Shown in pieces: positions 8,775 through 17,586 of a stretch of DNA of 64,000 nt. The position numbers and the translations under genes are program-made. Within the stretch, counting starts at the first letter, position 1; each line of letters begins with the position of its first letter. The notes beneath the pieces were generated by a model. The model worked only from the letters and a program-made list of their open reading frames with translations, was not told the origin of the DNA and ran no database searches. Origin of the DNA: JBLHKW01 sp047618565 (GTDB taxonomy: Bacteria > Planctomycetota > UBA1135 > GCA-002686595); the NCBI GenBank assembly GCA_047618565.1, contig JBLHKW010000003.1, forward strand, positions 1 to 64,000, in the 5' to 3' direction.

Positions 8775-10724
8775 TTAGCTGCGAGGTCCCAGCTCCGAGG
8801 ACCACCGTGAGTCTGTCGGTTGCGGTGGCGGTTTGGGCGCCTGCTGGGACGGGATGAAATCGTCTCCTGCGGGAGGGCGTGCCTGACCCATCGCCTCGCG
8901 GATGGCCGCGAGCAGCCCCGAGGTGCTGTATGGCTTCTGGAGGAAGCCCGCGAGTCCGTCGAGTGCGTGCTCGGCGCGCGTACTCGACTCTTCGTAGCCG
9001 CTGCTCATCAACACGCACACGTTGGGGTCCAGTGCACGCAGCTCGCGGAAGGCCATCTCGCCGTTCATTTTCGGCATCGTCATGTCGAGCAGTACCGCGT
9101 CGAACCCGCCCGCCTGGCCGCTGTACACCTCGATGGCGCGGCGGCCGTCCTCGGCCACGCTGACCTCGAAGCCTGCGCGCTCCAGCGCGCATCTTGCGAC
9201 GTTCCGCACGGCCTCCTCATCATCCACGACGAGGATCGTACCCCGCAGCGGGGCGCTGGCTGCCGGCTTGCCCGCTCCGGAGCTGTCCTTGCGGTCGACG
9301 GCGCGGTCGCTGGCCGGCAGGCTCACGCGCACCTCAGTGCCCATTCCCGGCGCGCTCTCCACCGTTATGCTTCCCAGGTGGCTGCGTACGATGCCGAGCA
9401 CGGCCGCAAGGCCAAGTCCGCGGCCCGTGAACTTGGTCGTGAAGAAGGGCTCGAAGAGCCTCAGCCGTACGTCATCGGTCATGCCCGTGCCCGTATCGCG
9501 GACACTCAACCATACGTAGCGCCCTTCCGCGGGAGGCGTCCCGACAAGGTCGTTGGCTTTCAGTTCGTCAGCCGTGAAGTGACCTGAGCCGGTACTGATG
9601 AGCACGTCGTGATGGGCTCCATTCGCGGCCTCCGCTGCGTTGACGACGAGGTTCATGATGACCTGTTGGATCTGCGTCTCGTCGGCCTCTATCGATGGCA
9701 GGTCATCCGCCAGCTCGTATCGCAGGGCGATGCCCTGGGCCGACATCCCCAGCAGGGGAGCCGATCCACGGACGCAATCCGAGAGGTCGAGTACGGACAC
9801 GCTGAAGTGACCGCGGCCCGAGTAGGCCAGCAGTTTGGAACACAGGTCGGCTGCACGCCGGGCCGCAGAACGGATGTTCTCCAGGTTCGCCAGGGTGTCT
9901 CCCTCCTGCCGATCCAGATCCTCGCCCACGAGGTCCGCCGCGGCCAGAATGGGTACCAGGAGGTTGTTGAAGTCGTGCGCGATGCCGCCCGCCAGGATGC
10001 CCAGGCTCTCGAGCTTCTGGGTGTGCAGGATGTTCGCCTCGAGCTCGCGCTGCTTGCGCTCCGAATTCAGGCGGTCAGTGATGTCCGTCGAGATTCCACA
10101 CACGGCGTAGATCTCACCGTTGCGATGGCGGAGCGGGAACTTGACGGACATGTAATCCCGGATACTGCCGTCCCGTCTGGGCGCGCGTTCATCGAGCTGC
10201 AATTCCACGCCGAGGGTGGCAACCTTGATGTCGTTGCGGCGGAACGACTCTGCAGTGGCGCGTGGGAAGAGGTCGAAGTCGGTCTTGCCGGCAACCTCGT
10301 GGCGGTTGATTCCGAGCATCTCCTCGTACGTCCGGTTGATCAGGACGTAATGGCCCTCGGTATCCTTGGTGTAGATGACGGCCGCGGTGTTGTCGATGAT
10401 CGCCTGCAGGCGCTCCTCACTCTCTTGCGCGCTGGCACGGGAACTCACGAGCTCGCGAAAGTAAGGCGCGATGAGTGCGATGCCGGTGACCATCATCACC
10501 GAGATGGACAGCGCGACCAGTTCGGCCACCACGTCGGTCCTGACCTCCGTGGCCGAGAAGAAAATGCGCGACAGGGTGATCGAGCGCCGCACCGCCATGA
10601 GCAAGACGGCCGTCGCGATCAGGAACCAGGCAGCTCGGCGCTGGGTGATCCACACCAGCCGCATCGCCAGACCTCCGGCGAGAAACTGCAGCAGGGTCGA
10701 GATACCGAGGATGAACTCCGCCAT
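8775..10724 (-). CDS. Membrane-bound hybrid sensor histidine kinase (PAS-HisKA-HATPase-REC)
   Basis: The 649-residue protein begins with about three membrane helices (residues 1-95). A PAS domain (about 105-225) starts at LQAIIDNTAAVIYTKD. The H-box GGIAHDFNNLL has its phosphorylatable histidine near residue 250. A GHKL ATPase (about 340-460) shows the N box VVNAAEAANG, the G1 box DTGTGM and the G2 box GLGLAAV. The receiver domain (about 495-615) has the acceptor aspartate in VLLDMTMPKMNGE and the K of LQKPY. It ends in a proline-rich tail. No separate regulator gene is adjacent, so the output partner lies elsewhere. Confidence 0.93.
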   Translation of the reverse strand: MAEFILGISTLLQFLAGGLAMRLVWITQRRAAWFLIATAVLLMAVRRSITLSRIFFSATEVRTDVVAELVALSISVMMVTGIALIAPYFRELVSSRASAQESEERLQAIIDNTAAVIYTKDTEGHYVLINRTYEEMLGINRHEVAGKTDFDLFPRATAESFRRNDIKVATLGVELQLDERAPRRDGSIRDYMSVKFPLRHRNGEIYAVCGISTDITDRLNSERKQRELEANILHTQKLESLGILAGGIAHDFNNLLVPILAAADLVGEDLDRQEGDTLANLENIRSAARRAADLCSKLLAYSGRGHFSVSVLDLSDCVRGSAPLLGMSAQGIALRYELADDLPSIEADETQIQQVIMNLVVNAAEAANGAHHDVLISTGSGHFTADELKANDLVGTPPAEGRYVWLSVRDTGTGMTDDVRLRLFEPFFTTKFTGRGLGLAAVLGIVRSHLGSITVESAPGMGTEVRVSLPASDRAVDRKDSSGAGKPAASAPLRGTILVVDDEEAVRNVARCALERAGFEVSVAEDGRRAIEVYSGQAGGFDAVLLDMTMPKMNGEMAFRELRALDPNVCVLMSSGYEESSTRAEHALDGLAGFLQKPYSTSGLLAAIREAMGQARPPAGDDFIPSQQAPKPPPQPTDSRWSSELGPRS

Positions 10725-10884
10725 GGAGTGGTTTGTAACACACTGTGCGAGAAAGCTCCCCGGCGCTTTCCTCGCAGCCTCGCCCGCTCATCTGCACGGG
10801 GATGACGGGCTCTCGCGTGGGGCCGTCCACGTACCTGCGGGTCGCCTGGCGGTTCCCCGCGGCCGATCGTCGCGGGGGTAAGGG

Positions 10885-12372
10885 TCAACCCTGATCGAGC
10901 AAGACTCGCATGATTTCCTGGCCGATACTCTCGAGCTGTGCGCCCTCGGTGTTGGACATCAAGGCGACCGCGAGGCCTGCTTCCGGAGCGCAAACGAGGA
11001 ATGTGCGCGTGCGTCGCTGGGCGCCACCGTGGGACACGAGCAGCTGACCCTCGTGTCGCGCGATCCTGAAGCCCAGGGCGTAACCGGATGTCTCGCCGCC
11101 GCGGGTCACCTGTGGTGTCCACAGGAGTTCGCGCGTCTCCTCGTCCAGGAGATACTCGTCGCACAGGCCCGCGCCGAAACGGCCGAGGTCGGTGACCGTG
11201 GACTGGAAGCCGCCGCCCGCCAGCTTCCACGCGACGTTCGAGTCGCCGGAGTTGAAGAAGCGACCATCGGCGGTCACGCGATAGCCCGTGGTGCGCGCGT
11301 CCCGCGGCGCGCTCGGGTCGTCGTTCTCGAGGCTCTTCATCTCGAACGGGCCGCTCACGAGGCGCTGGACCTCGCCCAGGTAGCCGCGTTTCGAGCTGCG
11401 TTCGATCACCGCGCCGACCAGGGCGTACCCGTGGGTGCTGTAGGAGAACCGGGTGCCGGGTTCGTGGATGAGCGGAGCGGCACGGAACATGTCGATCGCC
11501 CTGACCGGGTCACGGAAGGGGAATTCGACGCCGTAGTCGACACGGGTGACCGTCGGCATGTGCGCGTAGTGGGGCAGGCCGCCAAGATGGCCGAGCAGAA
11601 GGCGCGTGGTCACGACGTGTTTCTTCTTGGGGAATTCGGGTACCCGTTCGCGCACGTCCTGGTCCAGGTCGAGCACGCCCTCGACCGCCAGCTTGGCCGA
11701 CACCAGGCCCGTGATCGACTTGGAGATCGAGCCCCAGCGAAAGAGGGTGCTGTCCGTGACGGGTATCTGCCGTTCCACATCGCTCCAGCCCCAGGAGCGT
11801 GAATCCAGCACGGCTCCATCGATGACGACCGCCAGGGCCAGTCCAACCATCGGGCCAGCGCTCATCGCGGCGCTCACGCGTGCGTCTATCGGCTCCAGCC
11901 AGACCTCGGGCAACCCGTCGATGCTGACCTCGCTCGGCCGCTGCGCGGGCATGACGACCTCGAAGTGGAGGTCGTCGGCCCAGCGCTCGGCCGTGCGATG
12001 GAAATCCAACGAGACCGGGATGCCCCCGTAATCCAGCACTCCGAAGAGCTGCCCCTCGCCCTTGCTGGTCAGTCGGAACGAGCTGATGCCGCTGCCGAAA
12101 TCGCATCCGAGATCCAATTCCTCACCACCGGCCGTGCCAAGAAGCAGTCCTGGCCCGACCATGTCGCCATCGAGGGCGCCGTGCCAGCTGCCATCGGCGC
12201 CCTGCTCGAGGCCGAAGCGAATTTCGAGCGGGCGCGGGTCAAACGGCGCGCTGAACTGCCCCGCCCAGCTCCCGGTGAATGCGTCACTCGCGCCCGCGAG
12301 GGCTCCGGGTGAGGAGACGAAGAACGGGATCGCGACGAGGGCCAGGAGCTTGGGTCGAGCGGCGTGCAGCAT
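10885..12372 (-). CDS. Secreted serine hydrolase of the beta-lactamase/class C esterase fold
   Basis: From the ATG at 10885-side coordinate 12370-12372 the product has 495 residues and a signal peptide (KLLALVAIPFFVSSPGALAGA). About 150 residues of beta-rich sequence precede the catalytic domain. The SxxK nucleophile motif is SISK in WGSISKSITG, and the second motif is Y-S-T in FSYSTHGYALVG, where Y-x-N is more usual. The third is the H-x-G element in LLVSHGGAQRR. These support an esterase, peptidase or beta-lactamase-like enzyme acting outside the cytoplasm; resistance function should not be assumed. The N-terminal add-on is unassigned. Confidence 0.88.
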   Translation of the reverse strand: MLHAARPKLLALVAIPFFVSSPGALAGASDAFTGSWAGQFSAPFDPRPLEIRFGLEQGADGSWHGALDGDMVGPGLLLGTAGGEELDLGCDFGSGISSFRLTSKGEGQLFGVLDYGGIPVSLDFHRTAERWADDLHFEVVMPAQRPSEVSIDGLPEVWLEPIDARVSAAMSAGPMVGLALAVVIDGAVLDSRSWGWSDVERQIPVTDSTLFRWGSISKSITGLVSAKLAVEGVLDLDQDVRERVPEFPKKKHVVTTRLLLGHLGGLPHYAHMPTVTRVDYGVEFPFRDPVRAIDMFRAAPLIHEPGTRFSYSTHGYALVGAVIERSSKRGYLGEVQRLVSGPFEMKSLENDDPSAPRDARTTGYRVTADGRFFNSGDSNVAWKLAGGGFQSTVTDLGRFGAGLCDEYLLDEETRELLWTPQVTRGGETSGYALGFRIARHEGQLLVSHGGAQRRTRTFLVCAPEAGLAVALMSNTEGAQLESIGQEIMRVLLDQG

Positions 12373-12717
12373 GGGAGGGCGTTCGGTTGTGCGAATGGAG
12401 ACGGGTCGGCGCGCAGGCCGGGATGCCCTCTCGCGTGTGCGGTAGGTCCGCGGTTGTACGGTGCGGGGCAGTGATATTTCTGAAGCCGGTGCCCGGGTAA
12501 CCAACTGGTCGAACAACCATGCGGCGGCCATCGTCGCGGACGAACTCTACTGGCAGCTCTGGTATCGCGACGGAGCGGGCGGACTGAGCGGCTTCAACCT
12601 GTCGGACGGGTTGCACGTGACCTCGTTCTCTGATCGCTGGTGTACCCGCCGCTGCATGCGCGGCGGCGGAAGCGTAGGATGGGCTGGGTTCAGACCCGAT
12701 CATCAAGGAGGAATGAC
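12373..12717. other. 345-bp divergent spacer holding a gene relic and a hairpin
   Basis: The spacer separates the serine hydrolase from the VOC gene. It contains the protein relic at 12461-12640 (listed separately), a CCGCCGC (12646-12652) / GCGGCGG (12660-12666) hairpin with a 7-nt loop, and the VOC ribosome site AAGGAGGAATGAC. No convincing -35/-10 pair was found. Confidence 0.45.
12461..12640 (+). pseudogene. Relic of the C-terminal domain of a secreted protein
   Basis: One frame encodes ELYWQLWYRDGAGG followed by SGFNLSDGLHVTSF. The pattern aromatic-Q-x-W-Y-R-D...FN-x-SD-x-(hydrophobic)-x-V-x-F is the C-terminal strand motif I associate with exported proteins of this bacterial group. The intact secreted protein at 59081-60409 ends with a comparable FQHWYRS...SSSVKVNF. 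Here there is no preceding domain, no signal peptide, an in-frame TAG at 12443 and no ribosome site, so the piece looks like the 3' remnant of a deleted gene. The call is inference from motif likeness. Confidence 0.45.
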
Positions 12718-13494
12718 ATGACCACGCGCCCTACCCCCGGAACGTTTTGCTGGTTCGAGTGCGGCAGCACCGATGCCGCGGCTGCAAAGACGTTCTATAC
12801 GGAGCTGTTCGACTGGAGCGCGATGGACGTTCCGATGCCGGGTGACGTAGGCGGGAGCTACACGCTGCTCAAGGCGGGCGATAAGGACATCGCCGGCCTG
12901 TACCCGCTCGTCGGCCCGCATTTTGAGGGCGTGCCTTCCCACTGGGCCACCTACGTGGCCGTGGAGAGCACGGACGACTCCAACGCGCGTGCGCTGTCCC
13001 TCGGCGCCACATCGGTACTCCCGCCCATGGATGTGCCCGGCGTGGGACGCATCGCCATGGTGACGGATCCTACCGGAGCCAACATCGCCATGTTTCAGGC
13101 CGGTGAGCACTGCGGCTCGTCGGAGGACGGACCCTTCGGCTGGAGTGAGCTCGCCACGCGCGACACGAAGGCCGCCGGGGTGTTCTATTCGGAGCTGTTC
13201 GGCTGGACGCTGAAGACCGATGACGGACCCATGCAGTACACGGAGTTCCAGGTGGAGGGGCGCTCCATCGGGGGCATGCTGGCCATGACCGAGCAGCACG
13301 GAGACGCGCCGGCGCACTGGATGCCGTACGTCATGGTCGGTGACTGCAACGCCACGGCCGCCAAGGCGGGCGAGCTGGGCGCAACCACCTACGTCCCTCC
13401 GAACGACATTCCCAACGTGGGACGCTTCGCGGTCTTCGCGGACCCCACGGGGGCGACCCTGGCCATGATCCAGCTGGACGGGAAGCACTGCTAG
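12718..13494 (+). CDS. Two-domain VOC (glyoxalase/dioxygenase superfamily) protein
   Basis: The 258-residue product is two tandem vicinal-oxygen-chelate domains. Domain 1 (about 1-125) opens with GTFCWFECGSTDAAAAKTFY and domain 2 (about 130-255) with GPFGWSELATRDTKAAGVFY. Each ends with a matching DPTGANIAMFQ or DPTGATLAMIQ. The layout resembles Cfp30B-like actinobacterial proteins. The start is fixed by AAGGAGG a few bases before ATG 12718. Metal ligands are partly degenerate, so a binding rather than catalytic role is possible. The gene is alone, ending at a strong hairpin shared with the S1-domain gene. Confidence 0.88.
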   Translation: MTTRPTPGTFCWFECGSTDAAAAKTFYTELFDWSAMDVPMPGDVGGSYTLLKAGDKDIAGLYPLVGPHFEGVPSHWATYVAVESTDDSNARALSLGATSVLPPMDVPGVGRIAMVTDPTGANIAMFQAGEHCGSSEDGPFGWSELATRDTKAAGVFYSELFGWTLKTDDGPMQYTEFQVEGRSIGGMLAMTEQHGDAPAHWMPYVMVGDCNATAAKAGELGATTYVPPNDIPNVGRFAVFADPTGATLAMIQLDGKHC

Positions 13495-13524
13495 CAGCAC
13501 GCGACCACGAGCCAGCGTTCAGCC

Positions 13525-13555
13525 TCGTGCGGGCCGCAGCACGCGGCCCGCACGA
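13525..13555. terminator. Bidirectional terminator-like hairpin between convergent genes
   Basis: TCGTGCGGGCCGC (13525-13537) pairs perfectly over 13 bp with GCGGCCCGCACGA (13543-13555) around the loop AGCAC. It lies between the 3' ends of the VOC gene and the S1-domain gene. There is no long T-tract on either strand. Confidence 0.65.
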
Positions 13556-13561
13556 CCTGTG

Positions 13562-14782
13562 CTACTTCTTCTTGAACGCGTCCTTGAAGATCGATCCCAG
13601 GTTCGTGGAGATCCCGCCCGAAGCTTTCTTCAGGGCTTCGTCGATGACCTCGGAGTCGACCGAGTCCTCGGAGCCGATGACGGCGCCGCGCGAGTCGAGC
13701 TTCGACAGGGAGATGCGCTGCGCGGACGGGTCGATCTCCTGCACGCGCACGCTGACCTCGTCGCCCAGCTTGAGGTGGTCCTGGATGCGGCGCACGCGTT
13801 CCGGGCCGAGCTGGGAGACGTGCAAGAGGCCTTCGATTCCGGGCTCGAGTTCGATGAAGGCGCCGAAGTCCATGAGGCGCATGACCTTGCCGGGGTAGAC
13901 GGCGTCGATGTTGTACTTGTAGTCGACGTCGGCCCAGGGGTCGGGCTCGAGCTGCTTCATGCCGAGGCTGATGCGGCGGCCGCCCTCGGTGATCTGCAGC
14001 ACCTGGACCTTGACCTCTTGACCCTTCTTCAGGAGGTCGGCCGGGTTCTCGACGCGCTTGCGGGAGATGTTCGAGACGTGCACCATGCCCTCGAGGCCGT
14101 TGTCAATGTCGACGAAGGCTCCGAAGGCCTCGACGCGCGTGACCTTGCCGTTCAAAACCATGCCGGGCTGGAACTTGTCGGCACTTTCGGAGCGCGCCTT
14201 GTCGCGGTCGCGCTCGAGTTGCTTGCGGCGCGAGAGGACGACGCGCTTGCGCTCGCGGTTGATCTCGAGCACCTCGGCCAGGATGGTCTGGCCGATGTAG
14301 GCGGCGATGTCCTCGTTGCGGTCGAGGGAGACCTGGCTCGAGGGCATGAAGGCGCTGTTCGAACCGATCTTCAGTTCCAGGCCGCCCTGGTTCTGGCCGG
14401 TGACGCGCGCCTTGACCGTCGAGCCTACCGACAGCTCGTTCCAGCTCGCGATGGCCTTGGCGTCGCGCATGGACAGCAGCCAGAGCTCGTCCTCGCGGCC
14501 GCGCAGGGTGAACTGGTGCTTGCTCCCGAGCTCCGGCTTCTCGTCGAACTCGCGCAGGGAGACGACGCCTTGCATGCGCGGTCCGAGCTCGACGATCACG
14601 TCGTCGCCCGAGATGCCCTGGATGATGCCCGTGTAGAGGCGCTCCTTGGAGTCGCCCTTCCTCGGTCCGCCGCTGGCGGGGAGTTCATCGGTGGGGGTGA
14701 GGGACTGGAGGTCGACGCCGTCGAGGGCTGCTTCGATCTCGGCGTCCAGGCCGCCGCTGGGGCCGTTGGGTTCGGGGGTCAT
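13562..14782 (-). CDS. Four-S1-domain RNA-binding protein (ribosomal protein S1-like)
   Basis: The 406-residue product has an acidic N-terminal 45 residues and then four S1 OB-fold repeats at roughly 50-105, 118-190, 205-275 and 290-360. The last two are the most canonical, with GAFVDIDNGLEGMVHVSNIS and GAFIELEPGIEGLLHVSQLG. The tail is basic (KDAFKKK). Escherichia coli S1 has six repeats, so this is a shorter form; it may be the organism's S1 or a separate S1-domain protein. S1 holds mRNA on the 30S subunit. The gene starts 77 bp downstream of the palindromic element at 14859-15037. Confidence 0.85.
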   Translation of the reverse strand: MTPEPNGPSGGLDAEIEAALDGVDLQSLTPTDELPASGGPRKGDSKERLYTGIIQGISGDDVIVELGPRMQGVVSLREFDEKPELGSKHQFTLRGREDELWLLSMRDAKAIASWNELSVGSTVKARVTGQNQGGLELKIGSNSAFMPSSQVSLDRNEDIAAYIGQTILAEVLEINRERKRVVLSRRKQLERDRDKARSESADKFQPGMVLNGKVTRVEAFGAFVDIDNGLEGMVHVSNISRKRVENPADLLKKGQEVKVQVLQITEGGRRISLGMKQLEPDPWADVDYKYNIDAVYPGKVMRLMDFGAFIELEPGIEGLLHVSQLGPERVRRIQDHLKLGDEVSVRVQEIDPSAQRISLSKLDSRGAVIGSEDSVDSEVIDEALKKASGGISTNLGSIFKDAFKKK

Positions 14783-14819
14783 GACTGGCTCGGATAGTTG
14801 GGTATGGGAGCCAACAATC

Positions 14820-14829
14820 CTAGCAGGCC
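14820..14829. repeat. Solo copy of the CTAGCAGGCC repeat end
   Basis: The decamer CTAGCAGGCC seen at both ends of the 14859-15037 palindrome occurs a third time here, 39 bp outside its left end. It could be the stub of a second, deleted copy. Confidence 0.4.
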
Positions 14830-14858
14830 ACGGCGGTCCTGGCGATCCCAGGGGTCTT

Positions 14859-15037
14859 CTAGCAGGCCGTTGAAAAACTCCCTACTCGACTTCGCCCTCT
14901 CCGTCGCCGCTGCGTCGTGCTCGTCGAGCCGTGTTCAGCGGCCCTACAGGGCCGCTTCCGCCGTCTCGACTTCGCACTCCTTGCTGCGACGAAGATGGCT
15001 TCGTCTCGCTACGGGACTTTTTTCAACGGCCTGCTAG
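14859..15037. repeat. 179-bp imperfect palindrome with CTAG-bounded terminal inverted repeats (MITE-like)
   Basis: Both ends read inward CTAGCAGGCCGTTGAAAAA, a perfect 19-nt terminal inverted repeat (14859-14877 and the complement of 15019-15037). The arms keep pairing imperfectly, and the exact middle is AGCGGCCCT-AC-AGGGCCGCT (14937-14956). No open frame inside looks coding. The right terminal TAG is the stop codon of the SDR gene on the minus strand. Size, terminal repeats and symmetry suit a non-autonomous insertion element; as RNA it would fold into one long hairpin and could end the SDR transcript. Confidence 0.75.
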
Positions 15038-15774
15038 GTGCGATGGACGTCCCGGGTCGAGGACTGATCCGTGGGCCAGAGGACGATCTCTCCGATGTTC
15101 ACGTGGGCGGGGCGGCTGACCGCGAAGAGGACCGCCTCGGCCACATCCTCGGGTTTGAGGGCCTGCATACCCTTGTATACGGACTCTGCCTGGCCCTGGT
15201 CGCCGCGCATGCGGACCAGGCTGAACTCGCTCTCGACCATGCCCGGATCCACGGTCGTGAAGCGAATCCCGTGGCCGCCGGCGTCGAGGCGCATGGCCTC
15301 GTACAGGGCGCGCACGGCGAATTTGCTCGCGTTGTAGACGTTTCCGCCCGGGTAGACCTGGCGCCCGGCCACGCTGCCGAGCAGGACCACGTCGCCGCCT
15401 CTGGCCTGGATCAGGCCCGGCAGGGCGGCGCGCAGGACGTGCAGGACGCCCTTGACGTTGGTGTCGAGGACGACCGACCAATCCGCGGGGTCCCCGTCCT
15501 GCAGGCTCTCGGTGCCGATCGCCAGGCCGGCGCCGGCGATGACCAGGTCGGGCTGGGCGGCCTCGATCGCTGCCCGCACGGCATCCGCGTCCCGGACGTC
15601 GAGGGTCACCGCCTGGGCCCCTTCGAGCTGGTCGGCGAGTGCCTGGATGCGGTCCGTGCGTCGGGCTGCGAGCACCACCTGGGCGCCTGCGGAGGACAGC
15701 GAACGGGCTATGGCGGCTCCGATGCCGGCCGATGCACCGGTGATGAAGGCCTTGCGGCCGGCTAGCGTTTGCAT
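15034..15774 (-). CDS. Short-chain dehydrogenase/reductase (YdfG-like)
   Basis: The 246-residue NAD(P)-dependent oxidoreductase has the cofactor motif TGASAGIGAAIARSL at residues 13-27, followed by LAARRTDR, where paired arginines favour NADP. The catalytic triad is visible as S in LLGSVAGRQ, Y and K in YNASKFAV. The usual NNAG is changed to AGAG. The C-terminal block resembles the YdfG/3-hydroxy acid dehydrogenase group, but the substrate is not predictable. Its TAG stop is supplied by the end of the palindromic repeat, so a few native C-terminal residues may have been replaced. It is divergent from the amidohydrolase gene. Confidence 0.92.
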   Translation of the reverse strand: MQTLAGRKAFITGASAGIGAAIARSLSSAGAQVVLAARRTDRIQALADQLEGAQAVTLDVRDADAVRAAIEAAQPDLVIAGAGLAIGTESLQDGDPADWSVVLDTNVKGVLHVLRAALPGLIQARGGDVVLLGSVAGRQVYPGGNVYNASKFAVRALYEAMRLDAGGHGIRFTTVDPGMVESEFSLVRMRGDQGQAESVYKGMQALKPEDVAEAVLFAVSRPAHVNIGEIVLWPTDQSSTRDVHRT

Positions 15775-15840
15775 GCTGAGCAGGCTACCCGGCGCGGACC
15801 GGGTCCAGCCACCTCCTTGTCATGAATCGCCCCATGTCCG

Positions 15841-17574
15841 ATGCTGGTCGGCATGAGCTTGGTATCGCTGGTTTCGAGGGTTGTCTGCGCGCTCGCGCTG
15901 CTTTTTGGTTCGTTCGCATGCTTGGGCGTGCCCGACGAGCCTGAGGTGGTCGGCCGATCCACGTTGTTCACGGGCGGGCGCATCTACGAGGATGCGTACG
16001 CGGATCCGGTCGAGGCGCTCGTGACCCGTGGCGGGTGGGTGCTCGAACTGGGGAGCGCCGACGCGTTGCGCGCGCGTTACCCGGATGCGCACGAGGTCGA
16101 CCTGAACGGGGCCACGGTGCTGCCCGGACTGCAGGATGCCCACGGTCATATCGAGAGTTACGGTGACACCCTGGGCGAGGTGGACCTGCGCGGCGCGCGC
16201 TCCTACGAGGAGGTCATCGCGCGTATTGCGCAGCGTGCACAGAAGTTGCCCGAGGGCAGCTGGATCACGGGTCGCGGTTGGGACCAGAACCTCTGGCCGA
16301 ACAAGGCCCTCCCGCACCATGCGGACCTGTCGGCCAGGGTGCCCGCGCATCCCGTCTGGGTGCGGCGCGTGGACGGCCATGCGGGACTCGCGAATCGAAC
16401 AGCGCTGGAGCTCGCCGGCCTGGCGGGCATCCTCGATCCGGTGCCCGAGGTCACCGGTGGCCGTGTGCTCGTGGACGTTGACGGCGCGGCCACGGGCGTG
16501 TTCGTCGACACGGCCATGAGACTCGTGTCGGCCCAGGTCCCCGTCGCGACGCGCGAGCAGCGAGTGCGCAACATTCTGCGCGCGCAGGAGGCCTTACTCG
16601 CGAAGGGTCTCACCTGCGTGCACGACATGGGCGTCGATCGAGAGGCGATCGAGATCTACGAGGAATTGCGGCAGGCTGGAAAGCTGAAGCTGCGCGTGGT
16701 GGCCTACCTCTGGGGCAACGGCCTGAAGTCAGCGGATGAGCTCGAGGGCTTGCCGCTGTGGCCCGATGCCCGCGACCGGCTCTCGGTCTGTGGTGCGAAG
16801 CTCATGGCCGACGGCGCCCTGGGGTCGCGTGGAGCCGCGCTGCTCGAGGATTACGCGGACGCGCCGGGCGAGCGTGGGCTGCTGCGCTTCGAGAGTGCGG
16901 CGGCCTTCGAGCAGGTCGTGCGGCTGCTCATGGAAGCCGGGCTTCAGCCCGCGACGCACGCCATCGGAGATCGCGCCAACCGCATCGTGCTGGATGCTTA
17001 CGAGACCGTCATGGCCGAGGATTCCGCGCACGCCCGTCGCCGCCCGCGGCTCGAGCACGCTCAGATCCTCGCTCCCGAGGAGTGGACCCGTTTCAGGGAC
17101 CTGGGCGTCGTACCCTCCATGCAGCCGACGCACTGCACTTCGGACATGGCCTGGGTACCGGACCGACTGGGGCCCGAACGGCCCATCGGAGCCTACGCCT
17201 GGCGCCGCATCGAGACCGCGCCGGAGGCCCCGCTCGCGTTTGGCAGCGACTTTCCGGTCGAGCTTCCGGACCCTCTGCCCGGAATCTATGCGGCCGTGAC
17301 CCGGATGGGTGGCGGCGCGGCGCGCGAGGCCAACTTCTATCCGGACCAGCGCCTGTCCGTGCGCGAGGCCGTCGCGGCCTTCACGAGCGGTGCGGCCAGC
17401 GCGTGCTTCCAGGAGTCGCGTCGCGGCCGCCTGAGCCCGGGCTACGGGTGTGACATGACGGTGCTGGATCGCGACCCCATGGGGCTGGACGCGATGGGGG
17501 CCAACGTGCTGCTGGAGACGGTCGTCGAGATGACCGTGATCCAGGGTGAAGTCGTCTACCGCAGTCAGCCCTGA
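15841..17574 (+). CDS. Exported YtcJ-like amidohydrolase
   Basis: The 577-residue product is a metal-dependent amidohydrolase of the YtcJ/COG1574 group. The metal motif LPGLQDAHGHIESYG is near residue 100. Later ligand segments are LMADGALGSRGAAL, THAIGDRANRIV, RLEHAQIL and FGSDFPVE. The N-terminus (VVCALALLFGSFACLG) is a signal peptide with a weak lipobox around FAC, so it may be a lipoprotein. The start could also be the ATG at 15853. Family members hydrolyse amides or N-acyl compounds; the actual substrate is unknown. It is followed at 12 bp by osmC, probably co-transcribed. Confidence 0.9.
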   Translation: MLVGMSLVSLVSRVVCALALLFGSFACLGVPDEPEVVGRSTLFTGGRIYEDAYADPVEALVTRGGWVLELGSADALRARYPDAHEVDLNGATVLPGLQDAHGHIESYGDTLGEVDLRGARSYEEVIARIAQRAQKLPEGSWITGRGWDQNLWPNKALPHHADLSARVPAHPVWVRRVDGHAGLANRTALELAGLAGILDPVPEVTGGRVLVDVDGAATGVFVDTAMRLVSAQVPVATREQRVRNILRAQEALLAKGLTCVHDMGVDREAIEIYEELRQAGKLKLRVVAYLWGNGLKSADELEGLPLWPDARDRLSVCGAKLMADGALGSRGAALLEDYADAPGERGLLRFESAAAFEQVVRLLMEAGLQPATHAIGDRANRIVLDAYETVMAEDSAHARRRPRLEHAQILAPEEWTRFRDLGVVPSMQPTHCTSDMAWVPDRLGPERPIGAYAWRRIETAPEAPLAFGSDFPVELPDPLPGIYAAVTRMGGGAAREANFYPDQRLSVREAVAAFTSGAASACFQESRRGRLSPGYGCDMTVLDRDPMGLDAMGANVLLETVVEMTVIQGEVVYRSQP

Positions 17575-17586
17575 TGGACATGACCC

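Noticed and set aside
10885..12372. Beta-lactamase as an antibiotic-resistance gene
   Set aside because: The SxxK fold is shared by esterases and peptidases, the second motif is Y-S-T, and the extra N-terminal domain is atypical of resistance enzymes.
12284..12706. Minus-strand frame across the divergent spacer
   Set aside because: It overlaps the start of the serine hydrolase gene and has proline/arginine-rich shadow composition.
15034..15774. Possible frameshift or truncation of the SDR gene by the repeat
   Set aside because: All catalytic motifs are intact and 246 residues is normal, so at most a few terminal residues were changed.
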